Shown: one piece after another, positions 23,704-37,028 of the stretch | Layout of the letters: every line of letters starts with the position of its first letter | Position numbering within the stretch: the first letter of the stretch is position 1 | Origin: Ursus arctos | Taxonomy: Eukaryota > Chordata > Mammalia > Carnivora > Ursidae | Length of the DNA stretch: 64,000 bases | NCBI RefSeq assembly: GCF_023065955.2 | Contig: NW_026622808.1 | Coordinates: forward strand, 32,190,475-32,254,474 | Direction: 5' to 3' | The notes under the pieces: generated by a model | The model's input: the letters and a program-made list of their open reading frames with translations, nothing else | The model's database searches: none | What the model was told of the DNA's origin: nothing | Program-made: the position numbers and the translations under genes

Positions 23704-23816
23704 TAAATTTTTTTATTTTTAAGTAGGCTCCAAGCCCAGTCTCATGACCCTGAGATCAAGACCTGAGCTGAGATCAAAAGTCAGATGCTTAACCGACTGA
23801 GTTACCCAGGTGCCCC
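23704..23816 (-). mobile_element. SINEC, short subtype (right of pair)
   Basis: Reverse copy from TAGGCTCCAAGCCCAGTCTC to GTTACCCAGGTGCCCC. Abuts the MLT2-type LTR. Confidence 0.9.
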
Positions 23817-23818
23817 TA

Positions 23819-24267
23819 TGATAGTTAATTCTATATGTCAACTTGACTGGGTCATGGGGGGCTGATATTTGGTCAACCATTGTTCTGCGAGTTTCTGTAA
23901 GGGTGTTTTGGGATGAGGTCAAATTTAAATCAGTAGACTGAGTAAAGCACATTGCCCTCCCCAATGTGGGTGGACCTCACCTAATCAGTTGAAGGCCCGA
24001 ATATAACAAAAGGACTCTTTCTCAAGTAAGATAATTTTCCTGCCTGACTGCCTTCAAACTGGAGCATCAGCTCCTCCTGGATTTCCAGCCTGCTAGCCTT
24101 CCAAAAGGAAATACTCTATCGGCTCTCATGGTTCTCAACACTTCAGACTCAGACTGGAATGAAATCATCAGCTCTCCTTGGTCTACAGTTTGCCAATTCA
24201 TCTGGCAGATCATGGAATCTGCCTGCCTCCATAAATGCATAAGCCAATTCCTTATAATATTTCTTTA

Positions 24268-24306
<39 letters not shown>

Positions 24307-24342
24307 ACTTCTTATTGGTTCTTATTGGAGAACCCTAATACA
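23819..24342 (+). mobile_element. MLT2-type ERVL LTR
   Basis: Recognised from TGATAGTTAATTCTATATGT, GTCAACTTGACTGG, AATGTGGGTGGACCTCACC, GCCAATTCCTTATAAT and the end TTGGAGAACCCTAATACA. It contains a (CA)n expansion at 24,269-24,306. It lies just past the PRKAR2A 3' end. LTR only, no coding remains. Confidence 0.75.
24269..24306. repeat. (CA)n microsatellite
   Basis: About 18 CA units inside the MLT2-type LTR. Confidence 0.95.
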
Positions 24343-24474
24343 TATTCCCAGGCCTCCTTGTCTAATTTTCAAGAGCTCACATCCCAGTCCCAACAATGTA
24401 TCTGCCAGACAAGTACTATGATGTCCTGGAACCCAAAAATGAGAGGACAAACAACATAGGGCCGCACCAGAAAG

Positions 24475-27400
24475 TCAGACATGATTTGTCAGCCTTTATT
24501 AACGAAGAACAAAGCCAAGCCCTAGAGTTTCCTTTTAAAAAACCCAACCTTGTTTATGGCAAACAATGATTTAATATATGTTCGATACTACAGAGCAAGA
24601 ATTGATCACTTTCTAATCACTTATTCTTCTGAGATTAAAAGACAAGTGTAAAACAGTTAAAATAAGATTCTCCCCAATGATTTAAAAACAATTCCAATTG
24701 AAAGACATTTCAAACACTATGTGTAGAACTCAGGACCAAAAAAAGACCTTAAAACATTTTACCTTTGAGGTAGCACAATAATGCTGAATTAGATTTCTTT
24801 TATTACAATGAGCTTAAGAAAACAATGAGGAAATCTACCTTTTGCTCAAGGTGGGCTAAATGGTTTTCTGCAAATCCCCCATGAGGTTAGTGACAGTTTT
24901 CTCCTTTTTTTTTCTTTTTCTTTTCTTTTTTTTTTTTAAAGTATAAAGATAGCCCTGCAGTGTGTAAAAGGAAACCCACAGGGGAAGGCTGCTTCCCATA
25001 AAATAGACATTAGAATCATTGAGGAACGTCAGCAGTCAAGACAGGAGGAACAAGAGGTAATTGTAGTGAAAAACCAAAACAACTTGTATCTTGGCAAGAC
25101 TGGTTTACAAGTGTATGTCAAGAACAAAAATTCCAACATCAGCCAACCAAAAACAAAAGATAAAAGATGACATTCATGGGTCGTTTTCCTTTTTCTCTGT
25201 GCAAAAATGCTCTTCCACTTTTTCTAGATGAGAGATTGTTTCTACACTGCGACTTGACATGGAAATGCTGTGTGTCCAGGGTGCCGCTGGGTACCAGTGG
25301 CACCTCCCACTGATTACCACTGTGAGCAGAGAATCTGGGCATTAAGAGGATGAACAAGACCTCTCCTGGCCGGAGAACCATTTCTTGCCACTTTGCTGCT
25401 GAATTCACTCGTTAAACTGCTCAAAGAAAAGCTGCACTCTGACTTCTGGGCATCTATAAGACTATCAACTAATAGGACAGTGCACACGAACCCTTCCTTC
25501 AGAGACCACAACCAAAAGAAGAGAGTGGGTGTGATGAAATGGGACTAGAAAGAAGGATAATACTGTAGGTTGGACCTCAAGGCTCTCAGGAATATTCTCC
25601 ACGATCCCAAATCAATAGCAAAGCCAGGAAAGAGGGCGTGAAGCTCTAACCCATGGAAGAGAACAATATAAAACAACAAAGGGATCTCTTCCCAACACGC
25701 TCCTCCCCCTGAGGCTCAGCCAACAGTGCAGGGCTTGCCTGGCGTAATGTGGACACCAGAGCCCTCAGTCAAACTTGGTCTGCCACCTTTGATTCCCCAT
25801 GCTGCAAAGAGAACTGAACACTGTCAGACTCCTAGCACTATTTCACTCACACTGGTCCCTTTGAAGTCTTCCTTCCTCAACCCAGGCCCCCAAGGGGCCC
25901 TGTATGCAGTGAGGACCTGGACTCATGATCCATATGTCAGTCTGTAGTTAGAGCAGGAGGACTTAAACCTGGATGAATTCTACTCTGTAAAACAGCAACC
26001 ATCAGTGAGTTGGGGGTATAAAGAGGCTTCCGTGAAGGGGAAGACTGAACTGGGATGGGCAAGAAGGCAGGATGAGAAGGCCCATGCCCAGCCGCCTGCA
26101 GGAGTGACTCTGGAACTGAGCTCACAGCCAGCCCTGACTAATGCTGGCATGGCGGGTACAAGGGAGCATCTGCTCAGTGGTTAAACAGAGTCCTCACATA
26201 GTCAGGGCTAGACTTCTGTGACACTCCTAAAGCTCGATGTATCTGCTGCTTTTGGAAGAAACAGGCGTGATTCTTGTCTGCTAAAGGGCATGATCTGCTT
26301 TCTTAATTGATTTGATAATAAAGCAACACCCTAGAAAAGAACAACCTTGGAAAATCGTGGGAAAAAAAACCACATGGGCTTTCCCAGTGCTAGCTGCCTG
26401 TTTTGGGGTATTTGGGGGTACAAGATACAATCTTTCAGGATTCTGGGAGCTGCAATGCAGGCTACCTAGCTAGGGCAGTCTGAAAAGAGTCCTTCTGCTT
26501 TCACTTCACAGAACGCAAGAAAAAGGGAGACCTGACCAAGGTTGTGGTGGGTCACCACTCTGGAAATCTCTCTGCCGCACTATCCATGGCAAAGGCAGAG
26601 AGCCTGGCTTCTATGGAAGTGACCATGTGGGCTCCATCATTATCCTATAACAGGAGTGACTCAAGCCCCAGCATACACTCTCTTAGGGATTTACTGAGTT
26701 ACACAAGTTGACAAAGTCAATCATATTGGAAAGGGCCTCTTGATTTAATATAACCTTGGCTGTAATCAAACGTATCTCTATGCAAACTTCACACTGCTCT
26801 TAGGGTCATTTGTAGCATCTGATTCTAAGTCATTCTCAAGAAAAAAAAATTCATTCTGAAATATATCCACTTAATTAGGATAATTCATCAGAATTTTACT
26901 TGATATAATTAAAAGGTTAAAACGTTTTAGAATACAAGCTAATTTACTTTCCTCTGAGATTAATAACTGGAACCCCAAATATCCCAACACCTTAATTAGA
27001 AAGGTTTGCAGTAATTCTATGAAATGGTGAATGATTCCAATTTTTAAAACGAAAAGACCTGATCTTCAGGATGAATGCCTGAGTCAGCCGACATACTGAT
27101 ACATATGAATAGGTCCAACGGGAATTCCCTAAATACAGAAATAATTTTTTTTTAATTTCAAAAAAATAGCTGCTTCTTCTTTAAAGAGTTTAAAAATGGA
27201 CAGTTCAACAGCAAGGCTATGTAACAACACTGGAGTAGAAGGAAGGGCTCTCTTTGTAGTACAACCTCTTGCTGGCACACTGCCATTATCAGCTGGTAGG
27301 GGCAACTGGAAAGGAGATGGCGGGAGCTGCCCAGGGAAGTATCTGGGTCAGATAAAGTGATGGCACATCCAGACCCTGGCTCCTTAGAAATGGACAGTAA

Positions 27401-28214
27401 TTCATTCATGCAAACTGCACAGAGATTAAATAAAACAAAACAAAATCTACTAAAACAAAACCAAACCAAACCCCCAACCCAGAAAACTTTCCCTGGCTCT
27501 CCGCTACCTGAAGAATTGCTGAACCCAAATTCTCTGCTCTAACATGGGTCCTCGTGACCAGTCAGTGTGCTCTGGGGAGCTAACCTGCTGGGCCCAGGGC
27601 AGCATCACTGTGAGTTTGGAGACGGCTATCACAGGGGTGCAGCTGTCAGCAGCCAGGACAATGCCACAGGCCCGCAGACCTCCAGCCTACCTGCCGCCAT
27701 CTTCTCCTGTAAAACCGAAGGCTATCATTGTGAACAAATGCGGACTTTCTCAAAGGACAAACAAGAAGATCAAGGGCTACAACATTTCCTCCCTTGAGAA
27801 AGGTCAGGGGCGGTGTCTACAGTTAAACACAGGTCTGTGCAGACCTGTGGTGACTTCCAACAGCAACAGTAGCAGCCAGAGAGGAAAGATGATTACGCTG
27901 TGGACTTTGTATCAGGCACTTAAATTGTTGGAGAGACATGCCATTTTGAACCAAAGATGTGACAACTGGGTTGGAATAATCATTACGAGTGGTCTAATAA
28001 TGGGCTTCCAAAAGCAAAGTGGAGGAGGTGTGGGTTGAACCTCTGCCCATCTTTTAGTGCTGACTTTCAAGTTTTCTAAATGCCCATGGCCATAGCAATG
28101 GCAGCAGCGGTGGCAACAGCAGGAACGGTTCTGTCGTGTCTGTCTTCTGTGTGTGTTCTGTGGCTGACCGGAAGGTTCTGGTGTCACACTGAGAAGGCTC
28201 GGGATGTGGCACAC
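24475..28214 (-). other. PRKAR2A: PRKAR2A 3' UTR
   Basis: About 3.7 kb from the TAG at 28,215 to the predicted cleavage site near 24,475. It is inferred from the poly(A) signal below and from the absence of any SINE or recent L1 between 24,345 and 29,430, the longest such gap apart from the L1-filled 41.4-46.5 kb block. No open reading frame inside it looks coding. The true 3' end could also use the internal AATAAA at about 24,799-24,804. Confidence 0.75.
24495..24500 (-). terminator. PRKAR2A: PRKAR2A poly(A) signal AATAAA
   Basis: TTTATT on the plus strand reads AATAAA on the minus strand. It is followed 30-60 nt downstream by a G/T-rich stretch (TTTCTGGTG, TATGTTGTTTGTCC). An ERVL-type LTR with a CA repeat lies just beyond, at 24,342. 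A second AATAAA at 24,799-24,804 could give a slightly shorter transcript. Confidence 0.7.
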
Positions 28215-28400
<186 letters not shown>

Positions 28401-28767
28401 TCAAAGTCATTTCCCTCATGCAAACCTTTTCTTACATATACCCATTCACCTTAGGGAATCAGACTGTGGGATGCTGGGCGCTTGGAAAAGGACGGATGTT
28501 TCTATGTGAGTGCAGCCGGACTCTGTCATCTGCGACTTTGCAGAGCCCAGCCGCAACTATTCACTCGGTCCCGGGAGAGCCCTGGACACCTGTCTCCGTG
28601 ACTGGTCTTCCCACAGGCTATCCTCACTCAGTGCTCAGAAATGTTTGCTCAAAGGGTACATTCACCCATTTCTAGTTGGTCCCACAGACTGTTCAAGCCT
28701 AGATGTGTGTGAGAACTGGTGAAATGAGTCAAGGCTTACTGATGGGAAAAAAAAATACTGCATGTTA

Positions 28768-28950
<183 letters not shown>

Positions 28951-29258
28951 CTAGAACAGGTGGAAAACATGACCTAGGCTGACTCCAGAATCACAGCTGA
29001 GCATGTCCAGTTACACATATTTGCAGTCCCTTCTCAGGACACTTAAAACACAATTATTGAGAAAGGCGCTTTGCGGAGACACTGTACCATGTCAACAGCA
29101 TGGGCTAATTCATCTCAGTGGTCTGGTTTAATTAGAGGAGTTGGCTTTTACCAGGGCTTTATCCAAGTCCCAACACCTTTCAGGTATTGGCTAAACATCA
29201 AGAGACAGGGAGCAGACCATTTTCTTTGGAAGATTTATGTGTATCTTCCAAAGGAAAA

Positions 29259-29391
29259 AATATATATAATTATTATTATAACATACATTATATATGTCAA
29301 TATATATGATCATATTATAGTGTCAATATATATTAACATAAAATACATATATATTTATATAACACATTAACATTTATTTTATATATATGAA
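29259..29391. repeat. AT-rich low-complexity tract
   Basis: Irregular TATATA/TATATT stretches over about 130 bp in a PRKAR2A intron. Confidence 0.85.
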
Positions 29392-29431
29392 TGCTGACTT
29401 CTAAGGTACAAGGGAAAAGACAAGGTCTTTT

Positions 29432-29630
29432 TTTTTTTTTTAAAGATTTTATTCATTTGACAGAGAGAGAGAGAGACAGCCAGCGAGAGAGGGAACACAA
29501 GCAGGGGGAGTGGGAGAGGAAAAAGCAGGCTCCCAGTGGAGGAGCCTGATGTGGGGCTCAATCCCAGAACGCCAGGATCACTCCCGGAGCAGAAGGCAGA
29601 CGCTTAATGAGTGTGCCACCCAGGTGCCTC
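29432..29630 (-). mobile_element. SINEC
   Basis: Perfect 17-bp duplication AAAAGACAAGGTCTTTT (29,415-29,431 and 29,631-29,647), itself palindromic-like. Confidence 0.94.
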
Positions 29631-29915
29631 AAAAGACAAGGTCTTTTGCGAATTCCTGCTAAATGATGTCAATGTTTCTCTTAGGTAAAGTCACAACTCT
29701 GGGTTACTTCTTTTTGATTTGGGACCATGTCTTTCTTGAACAATACTTTACAGTGACGAATTTTCTTTTTAGGTATTGTCTGCTTCTTAAGTTAGTAGTC
29801 CCCCTCCCCCTCACCACACACATTTTTTACAAGAGCTGAGTAACTAAAAACATTTTTTTAACAATGTTTAACCTGGACATTTAATGCTTTAACTCTGTGT
29901 TAAGAAATCAAGCAG

Positions 29916-30098
29916 AGGGGGCGCCTGGGTGGCGCACTCGGTTAAGTGTCTGCCTTCAGCTCATGATCCTGGGTTCCTGGTATGCAGCCCTGCATTGGTC
30001 TCCCTGATCAGTGGGGAGCCTGCTTCTCCCTCACCCTCTGCCCCTCCCCTCCACTTGTGCTCTCTCTCTCTAATAAATAAAATCTTAAAAAAAAAAAA
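29916..30098 (+). mobile_element. SINEC
   Basis: Duplication AAGAAATCAAGCAG at 29,902-29,915 and 30,099-30,112. Confidence 0.93.
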
Positions 30099-30467
30099 AA
30101 GAAATCAAGCAGGATGTAATTTGTGCTTATCAAATTATGGAAAATAATGTAGCATATTTAATATCTAGAGTTTCCTTTTTTTTTTTTTTTTACAAATTCA
30201 TCTGCTAAGCTAAGTAATAATTTCAGAAAAAAATATTTAGAATTTATTAATAAGAATTAGTCTCAGTCTCTAAGAGCCACTTTAGGTTATAGGCAGATAA
30301 TCCCCCTTCCACACTTCTGCCCCAACCTGTTTGCTCTGAAGCTGATGTGCTCCAGAGCCAACGCTCCCCTTCCAATTTCTGTAGCATTCTCTGGGACTGT
30401 AGACACGTTGTGCCCCCCCCCCCATCCCTTCTTCAGCGTAGCAGTTACCACACTGTCACATGCACAC

Positions 30468-30590
30468 CAGGCCCCTGGGGGATTTGTTACAATGCAGATG
30501 CTGATTCAGTAGGGCTGGGGCAGAGTCTAAGACTCTGCATTCCTGACAAGCTCCCCCAACCCCCAGGGCCACAGTGCTGCTGGTCCCACA
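30468..30590. mobile_element. MER5-like hAT fragment
   Basis: CAGATGCTGATTCAGTAGGG and TCTGCATTCCTGACAAGCTC are characteristic of MER5A/B relatives. Confidence 0.55.
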
Positions 30591-31286
30591 TACCCAACAC
30601 TATGCTGTGATCGGGAGGTGTCAATGAGTATTTGAGAAAAGTACAAACATATATCACTAGTCCAAAAACAATAAGTAAAAGAACATAGACGTTCCAACCT
30701 ATTGTTTCACGTGAAACAGCAGACCTGTTTTTAATAGAAGCAGTAATCATATTTTTCTTTCTCCATATTTAACTTTTACTAAGATATTCTGTAAAGCGTT
30801 TCATATTAGGTTAGAATTATGTTTAACTATTTTAACAAATGCTACATTCTTAAAAAAAAAAATGGAATAAGGAAATCTGGTGACAATGGATTTATGATGA
30901 AGATGATTCCTCCCACCTACTGGTCATCGGTTTTCTAGGCCTCCCTATCCACAAAATGGCAGAGTAATACTGGTCCTACAGACCTCCCCACCAGTGCTCT
31001 AGAAAGGAAGCTTTTTTCATAGTCAACACCCCCGTGTATGCCTTTATCATGTAATTCCCCCACTTTCTACTAGGGAATTTATCTTTTCTTACTGATTTGT
31101 AGGCCAATATTTCTCATATCATTAATTATGTCACAGAGGCAAAGGCAATAGGAACAAGGAGAAATATACTAAATCCCTACACTGGAGGTACTTAAACAAC
31201 ATGGGTGTTTGCCAGTCCCATACCTCATAGAACAGTGATGGCTTTGCTACAGAGAGACGCTTGGCGTTATTTAACGCAAGCAGCTA

Positions 31287-31397
<111 letters not shown>

Positions 31398-31924
31398 CTA
31401 GAAAGACAGAGAAGGTCATCAGAGCTATACATATGTATTGGCGAGGGACACAGAAATAGATCATTTTCTCATTGCCCTGATTTGTATTTATTTGCCAACT
31501 CTACAAATTAACCAGTGGCTAACATATTCAGTACAAAATGAGAGGATCCCGGTCACCAGGAATGTCGGTCCAACTGTAACTGACACACGCCTCTCACTTC
31601 CTAACATGGAATATTCATATTTCTCCCCATGAATATGCCCAGGCTGCACACAGCATCACTACTGCTGCTGCTCAGGTCAGTCTGCTATTGAAACCTGTGA
31701 CCGGGGGGGAGGGGGACCAGCAGCTGATACTGCTACAGACAATATCAAGGTGACTCCTGGCTACCCCTGGGCCTGGGGCCCAGGGATAATCTGGACCACC
31801 AAATGTAGCCCTCCAGAGGACAGCATGGATCTGGAGAAAGCCCTGCTTTGGTGAGGGAGGTACTTTAATGTGGGTTGATGTCACACTTATGAGCCTCAGG
31901 CTTTTCTTTTGCTTGCCTGGATTT

Positions 31925-32310
31925 TAAACCACTTGGCTGAACCAGTCATTCAGGTACTTCAACAAGTAATTAAGTACTTAATATGTGCCAAGGCACTGTT
32001 CTAGGCATGTGAGATGTATCAGTGGACAAAACAAATATCCCTACCCTTGTGGAAATTACAGTCTGATGGGCCAAACAAACTGTAAACAATCAACAGAGTG
32101 AATCAGCAAATGATACTGTTGTGTTGGAAGGCAATTAAGTACTATGGGGAGAAAGCAGAGCAGGCAACGTGGGTTCTGGAGTGCTGGGGGAGGAGATGGC
32201 TACAGTATACAGCAGAGTTTCATCCAGAGGGTGAGATCCGAGCAAAAGCTGGAGTGAGGCTAGAGTTAAGGAAGCAGACACGGGAGAAGAGGCTTTCATA
32301 GGCCCTCTTC
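31925..32310 (+). repeat. Ancient mammalian interspersed repeat
   Basis: AATATGTGCCAAGGCACTGTTC, GTGGACAAAACAAATATCCC and TTGTGGAAATTACAGTC. Same family as 56,215-57,130. Confidence 0.5.
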
Positions 32311-33841
32311 AGTCTCTGACCCCTTTCTCTTAACATCTGGAGCAACGACCATCTACAGTGGATAATTCAATACTAATCATGTGTCTTCATTCCATGTGGG
32401 TCTTATGTCTTCAGAAGAATTTACACTTCTGAATTTTCGTAAGACTTCAACTTTGACTACTGGACGGAACTCCAAGTGGACACCTTACAGCTGAGGCTAT
32501 CATTCCTGAGTTAGTCTAGTCCCAGTTCACTAGGTAATAATCCCTGCTCCATGTGTGTAAAAGCCATAGCTTTATAAAGGGGGCCTGTGGGTCTCTGCGC
32601 TGCTGTGTTGGGTAGGTACCCTGCACGCAGCAGAGCCAAATCAGCATGAAATTTTAGAATTACACAAACAGCTCCCTGACAGGAGTTGCTGAAGGAAACT
32701 AAGGGGGAGCCAGAGGCAGGGTCACCAGGAGGAAGAGTGGTTTCTAGGTCCAAGAAGGGAGTTTCATAAAGGAAGATGTGATTACCAGTGTTCACTGCTG
32801 TTGGGAGGTCAAGAGTAATAACGATTCAAATGTATGGAAACATTCTGGTGACCAAGACGAGGGTGGTGAGTGGTAGCAATGAGCCACAAAAGGGACAGGT
32901 GGTGAAGGGTGGTGCCTGAGCTCTTTTTGTTTAGATAGGTGTGCTCATTTTTCAAGGCTGCAGTCTGACAAACTTTTACACATGTGTGCACCTATGTGAC
33001 CACCCCCTCAATCAAAACAGAAAATCTTTCTGGCCTCCACCCTATGGAGTGTTTCTCAGTCAAAACCACCACACTTCACCTATTAGGTAACTGAATCTGA
33101 CTTCTGTCCTTGCAGTTTTCCTTCACTTCTGTTTATGAGAATAAGGCTGTTCTTTAACTTCATATACATGGATTCATACATTGCCTTTTGTGTCTGGCTT
33201 CTTCTAGTCCACATTGTGAGACCACACTTCGAATATGCCTGCCTGTGAGAGGAATGAGAAGCTAGTAGCTGGAGTAAAAACAGAGTGAGTGGAGGAATGT
33301 GAGTGTATTGTGAGGACAAGAGAGACTCAGGCATGTCTACGGGATGAAAAGAATGAGTTTGATGAATAGAGGAGCTCAAATAAAACAGAATCTGCTAAAG
33401 ACACTGTGTGCTCGCTCCCAGCAGGCACTCTGGTGAGCACTGCATGTGCACTGCTTCACACGATCACCCAAGAAGTCAATAAAGTCAGTACTACTGCTAT
33501 CCCATTTTACAGATGAGTTTCCTTGGAAGATCAGAAGATAAATAACTTTGCCATAGGAGGTAGGGGGAATAGCTGGTGGATTCAAGATTGAGAGGAGATT
33601 TATTACCAAGGAATATTGGGAGGAATATTACCAAGACCATGTGGAATAAGGAGGCTTGCCTAGGTAAAAGCTCTTCTCTTTCTCTGGACCAGAGGCAGGA
33701 CCATCTCTGATCCTTTTAATTTTACTGATTTGCTATTATATCACCAGAAAGGATTATCATAGTTCACAAACAATTTAAGAAGAAAAATTTAAAATAAAAC
33801 CATGAATGATGACAGTATCAGTTGAAAACTGTCTACTTTTG

Positions 33842-33905
33842 GGGGGTGCCTGGGTGGCTCAGTTGGTTAAGCACCTGCCTTCGGCTCAGGTCATGATCCC
33901 AGAGA
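33842..33905 (+). mobile_element. SINEC head only (3'-truncated)
   Basis: Just the first 64 bp, to TCATGATCCCAGAG, with no body or A-tail. Unusual, since insertion by L1 machinery normally truncates 5' ends; later deletion is likely. Confidence 0.85.
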
Positions 33906-34351
33906 CCCAGAGGTAGGAGGGCTGTGACTCGGAAGGAACTCATGAAGGTGGAACAGCTTCTGAGGTGTAAGGGTATTTCTCTGAAAATATCTAGAAAATA
34001 AATTTCTGGATTATAGAATAAATTCAGCTTTAAAGGATAAGAATAAATTTCTCTCAAAAGGTGTTCAGCTAAGTGAATAAAACTTCCTACTACATCTTGG
34101 AATTGTCAGAGTCCTACTTTTTGGCAAGCTAATAGGTATGAAAATAGTTCTCACTGTGGTTTTTAATTTGCATTTCCTGATCACTCAATGAGGCTGAAGC
34201 TAATTCATTTTTCACTGATGCCAGAACTATGTTTTGAGAAGACGACTCTCATAGTGTCATCCTTCCTCTCAAAAATCTTTGAAAGTGCTTCTCAAACATT
34301 TCCACCAAGTATTCTTAATGCAAGGGCATTACCAAGTCTTGGAGTAGTCTA

Positions 34352-34407
34352 TAGCAGTGGTTATCAAACTTTAGCAAACATTAAAATCATCTGGAGGTGT
34401 TTTTGAT
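34352..34407 (+). mobile_element. MER5-like element, left part
   Basis: GCAGTGGTTATCAAACTTTAGC and AAAATCATCTGGAGG match a MER5 left end. The matching right part is at about 38,895-39,005, so the old L1 between them split it. Confidence 0.55.
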
Positions 34408-35338
34408 ACCAAAACCAAAGACATCACAAGGAGAGAAAACTACAGACCAATATCCTTTATGAAATCCTTAACAAGGGAGTTACCCACTACATGCTAGATG
34501 GGATGCTGCCTAATTCACAATTAGTTAATAAAGTCAATTAGATCTTCAAATAAAAAAAATTTACAAAATTTTAGCAAATTAAATCCAGTAATAAATACAA
34601 AGGATAATATATCGTGACCAAGTAGGGCTCACTCCAGGATGCAAGCTTGGTTTAATATTCAAAATTCAATGTTAAAAAAAGTCAAGCAATGTAATTCATA
34701 TTTACTAACTAAAAAAGAAAACCCACATGAGCACCTCAAAAAAAAAAAAAAAACAGCAAAAGCATCTGAAAAAATTCAACATCTTTTCATGATAAAAACT
34801 GAGAAAACTAGGAAGAGAAGGGATTTTCCTAACCTGATTAAGGGCATTTATAAAGAAGCTTACAGTTTACATTATACTTAATGATGAACAATTAAATGCT
34901 TTCTTCCTAAGATCAGTAACAAGATCAATAACAAGACAAAGATGTCTGTTCTCAGCATTTCTATTCAATATTGTACTGGAGGACTCAGCCAATGCAATAA
35001 GGCAAATTAATTAATTAATTAAAAATTTTAAAAAAGGCATACAGAAGGAAAACTGTCTTTATTCATAGATAAAATAATCATCTATACAGAAAATCCCAAG
35101 GAAGCTAAAAAAAAAGGTACTAAAATCAGTGAGGTTAGCAATCAATATGCAGAATCAATACGCAAAATTCAATTGTATTTTTATACACTAGCAATAAATA
35201 ATTAAAAATTGAAAAAAGGAAAACCACTTAGAATAATGTTAAAAGTATGAAATATCCAGGTATAAATTTAATAGATGTGTAAGACTTGAAAACTATAAAA
35301 TGTTACAGAGGAAAATTAAAATATATAGAAAAATATAT

Positions 35339-35520
35339 GGGGCGCCTGGGTAGCGCAGTCGTTAAGCGTCTGCCTTGGGCTCAGGGCATGATCCCGGCGT
35401 TCTGGGATCGAGTCCCACATCGGGGTCCTCCGCTGGGAGCCTGCTTCTTCCTCTCCCACTCCCCTGCTGTGTTTCCTCTCTCACTGGCTATCTCTCTGTC
35501 AAATAAATAAAACCTTTAAA
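35339..35520 (+). mobile_element. SINEC
   Basis: Full-length, young subtype, in old L1 sequence. AAAAATATATA on both sides. Confidence 0.93.
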
Positions 35521-35677
35521 AATATATATAGAGAGAAAAATATAAATAAAAGTACATAAAAAGTATATAAAAGTATAAAAAAGTATAAAGACCTGAAAAA
35601 TATTACAGAGGAAAATTAAAATATATAGAAAAATTTAAAAAAATATATAGATATACTATGTTCATGAACAAACTCAC

Positions 35678-36490
35678 TGTAGTGTACTTATCTGACAATA
35701 AGCTTTTTTGGTTGTAATGTGACTGACATCAAGCTTTTGATTATTTAGGCAACCATTTTAAAGACACCCATCTTGAATAAACATATTGCTAGCTACACAC
35801 CTAGATAAAGAGCGAGGCTGCTCCCACCTATGAAGTTTCCCTTTTATAAAGCCCTGGGAAATGTAGAAAACTGACCACTTGAGTGACCCCACTTTTCTCT
35901 TCCCACAACCTAATTCTTGCTCTTATGTTTTAAATTCACCAATAAAAGAGTTAACCTGCCAAACCCTGGACACCCCACCCTCACCCCCCACAAAAGACAG
36001 AATTCCAGGGGGCGCCTGGGTGGCTCAGTCGTTAAGCGGCTGCCTTCAGCTCAGGGTGTGATCCCAGTGTTCTGGGATCGAGCCCCACGTCAGGCTCCTC
36101 CGCTGGGAGCCTGCTTCTTCCTCTCCCACTCCCCCTGCTTGTGTTCCCTCTCTCGCTGGCTATCTCTCTCTGTCAAATAAATAAATAAAATCTTAAAAAA
36201 AAAAAAGACAGAATTCCAGGTCCCCCACCCCACCCTGTGACCTCACTGTGTGGCTCTGGATGTGCCATGGACCCTCCGAGATCTGTGAGTAATAAACCTG
36301 CTTTTTCTAAGTTCCTTCATGGTTGTTGCTGTGGTAAGTCTTGCAGTCATAATAAGAACCACAAGGGCTGGTCCAGCTATAACACTGGCTCTGGAGAAAT
36401 GTCTGTGGGGGCTTGCTAGACGTAGGTGCGTGCCCCAGGCATTCCTAGCTGATAGCATCACTACCGACAGCCTGAGACTGACACAAAACA
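35678..36490 (+). mobile_element. Solo LTR of an ERV1-like (gamma) endogenous retrovirus
   Basis: Starts TGTAGTGTAC and ends GACACAAAACA, flanked by CTCA(C/T) at 35,673-35,677 and 36,491-36,495, the 4-5 bp duplication of retroviral integration. Internal TATAAA-like TTTTATAAAG near 35,841 and a TAATAAA poly(A) signal near 36,290 place the strand as plus. A SINEC (36,010-36,202) is inserted in it. No viral coding sequence is present. It interrupts an old L1, whose sequence resumes at TCATTATTGTTACAATG. Confidence 0.75.
36010..36202 (+). mobile_element. SINEC inside the solo LTR
   Basis: Perfect 18-bp duplication AAAAGACAGAATTCCAGG (35,992-36,009 and 36,203-36,220), so younger than the LTR. Confidence 0.95.
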
Positions 36491-36920
36491 CTCATTATTG
36501 TTACAATGTCAATTTCTCTCTAAATTGATCCATAGATTCAACATATTCCCAATTAAAAAAAAATCTCAGCAGGCTTTTTGGTAGAAATTGTTAAGTTGGT
36601 TCTAAAATATATACAGAAATGCAAAGAGCACAGAACAGCCAAAATAATTATGAAAAAGAATAAAAAATTTGGAAGGCTTAAACTACCTGATTTTATGACT
36701 TAGTAGAAAAAGCTTTTATAATCAAGATAGTGCAGTATTCAATGGAACAAAACAGAGACCAGAAATAGACCCCAAATATTTTTCAATACAACTGTCAAGG
36801 CAATGGGATAGGATAATCTTTTCAACAAATGATGCTGGAACAATTGGACATCCATATGCAAAACCCTGTAAAAAACTTTACACCTTGTACAAAAATTAAC
36901 TCAAAATGGAACACAGATCA

Positions 36921-37028
36921 GGAGTGTGCCTGACTGGCTCAGTCAGTAGAGCATGTGACTCTTGATCTCAGGGTCATGAGTTCAAGCCCCATGTTGGACA
37001 TGGAGCCTACTCTAAAAAAAAAAAAGGG
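36921..37028 (+). mobile_element. SINEC, short subtype
   Basis: TGTGCCTGACTGGCTCAGTC to GGAGCCTACTCTAAAA. Weak duplication CACAGATC. Confidence 0.88.

Noticed and set aside
27544..28038. 164-codon plus-strand frame
   Set aside because: Antisense to the PRKAR2A 3' UTR, no recognisable domain.
35678..36490. Possible retroviral genes around the LTR
   Set aside because: Only a solo LTR is present; both sides return directly to the interrupted L1.
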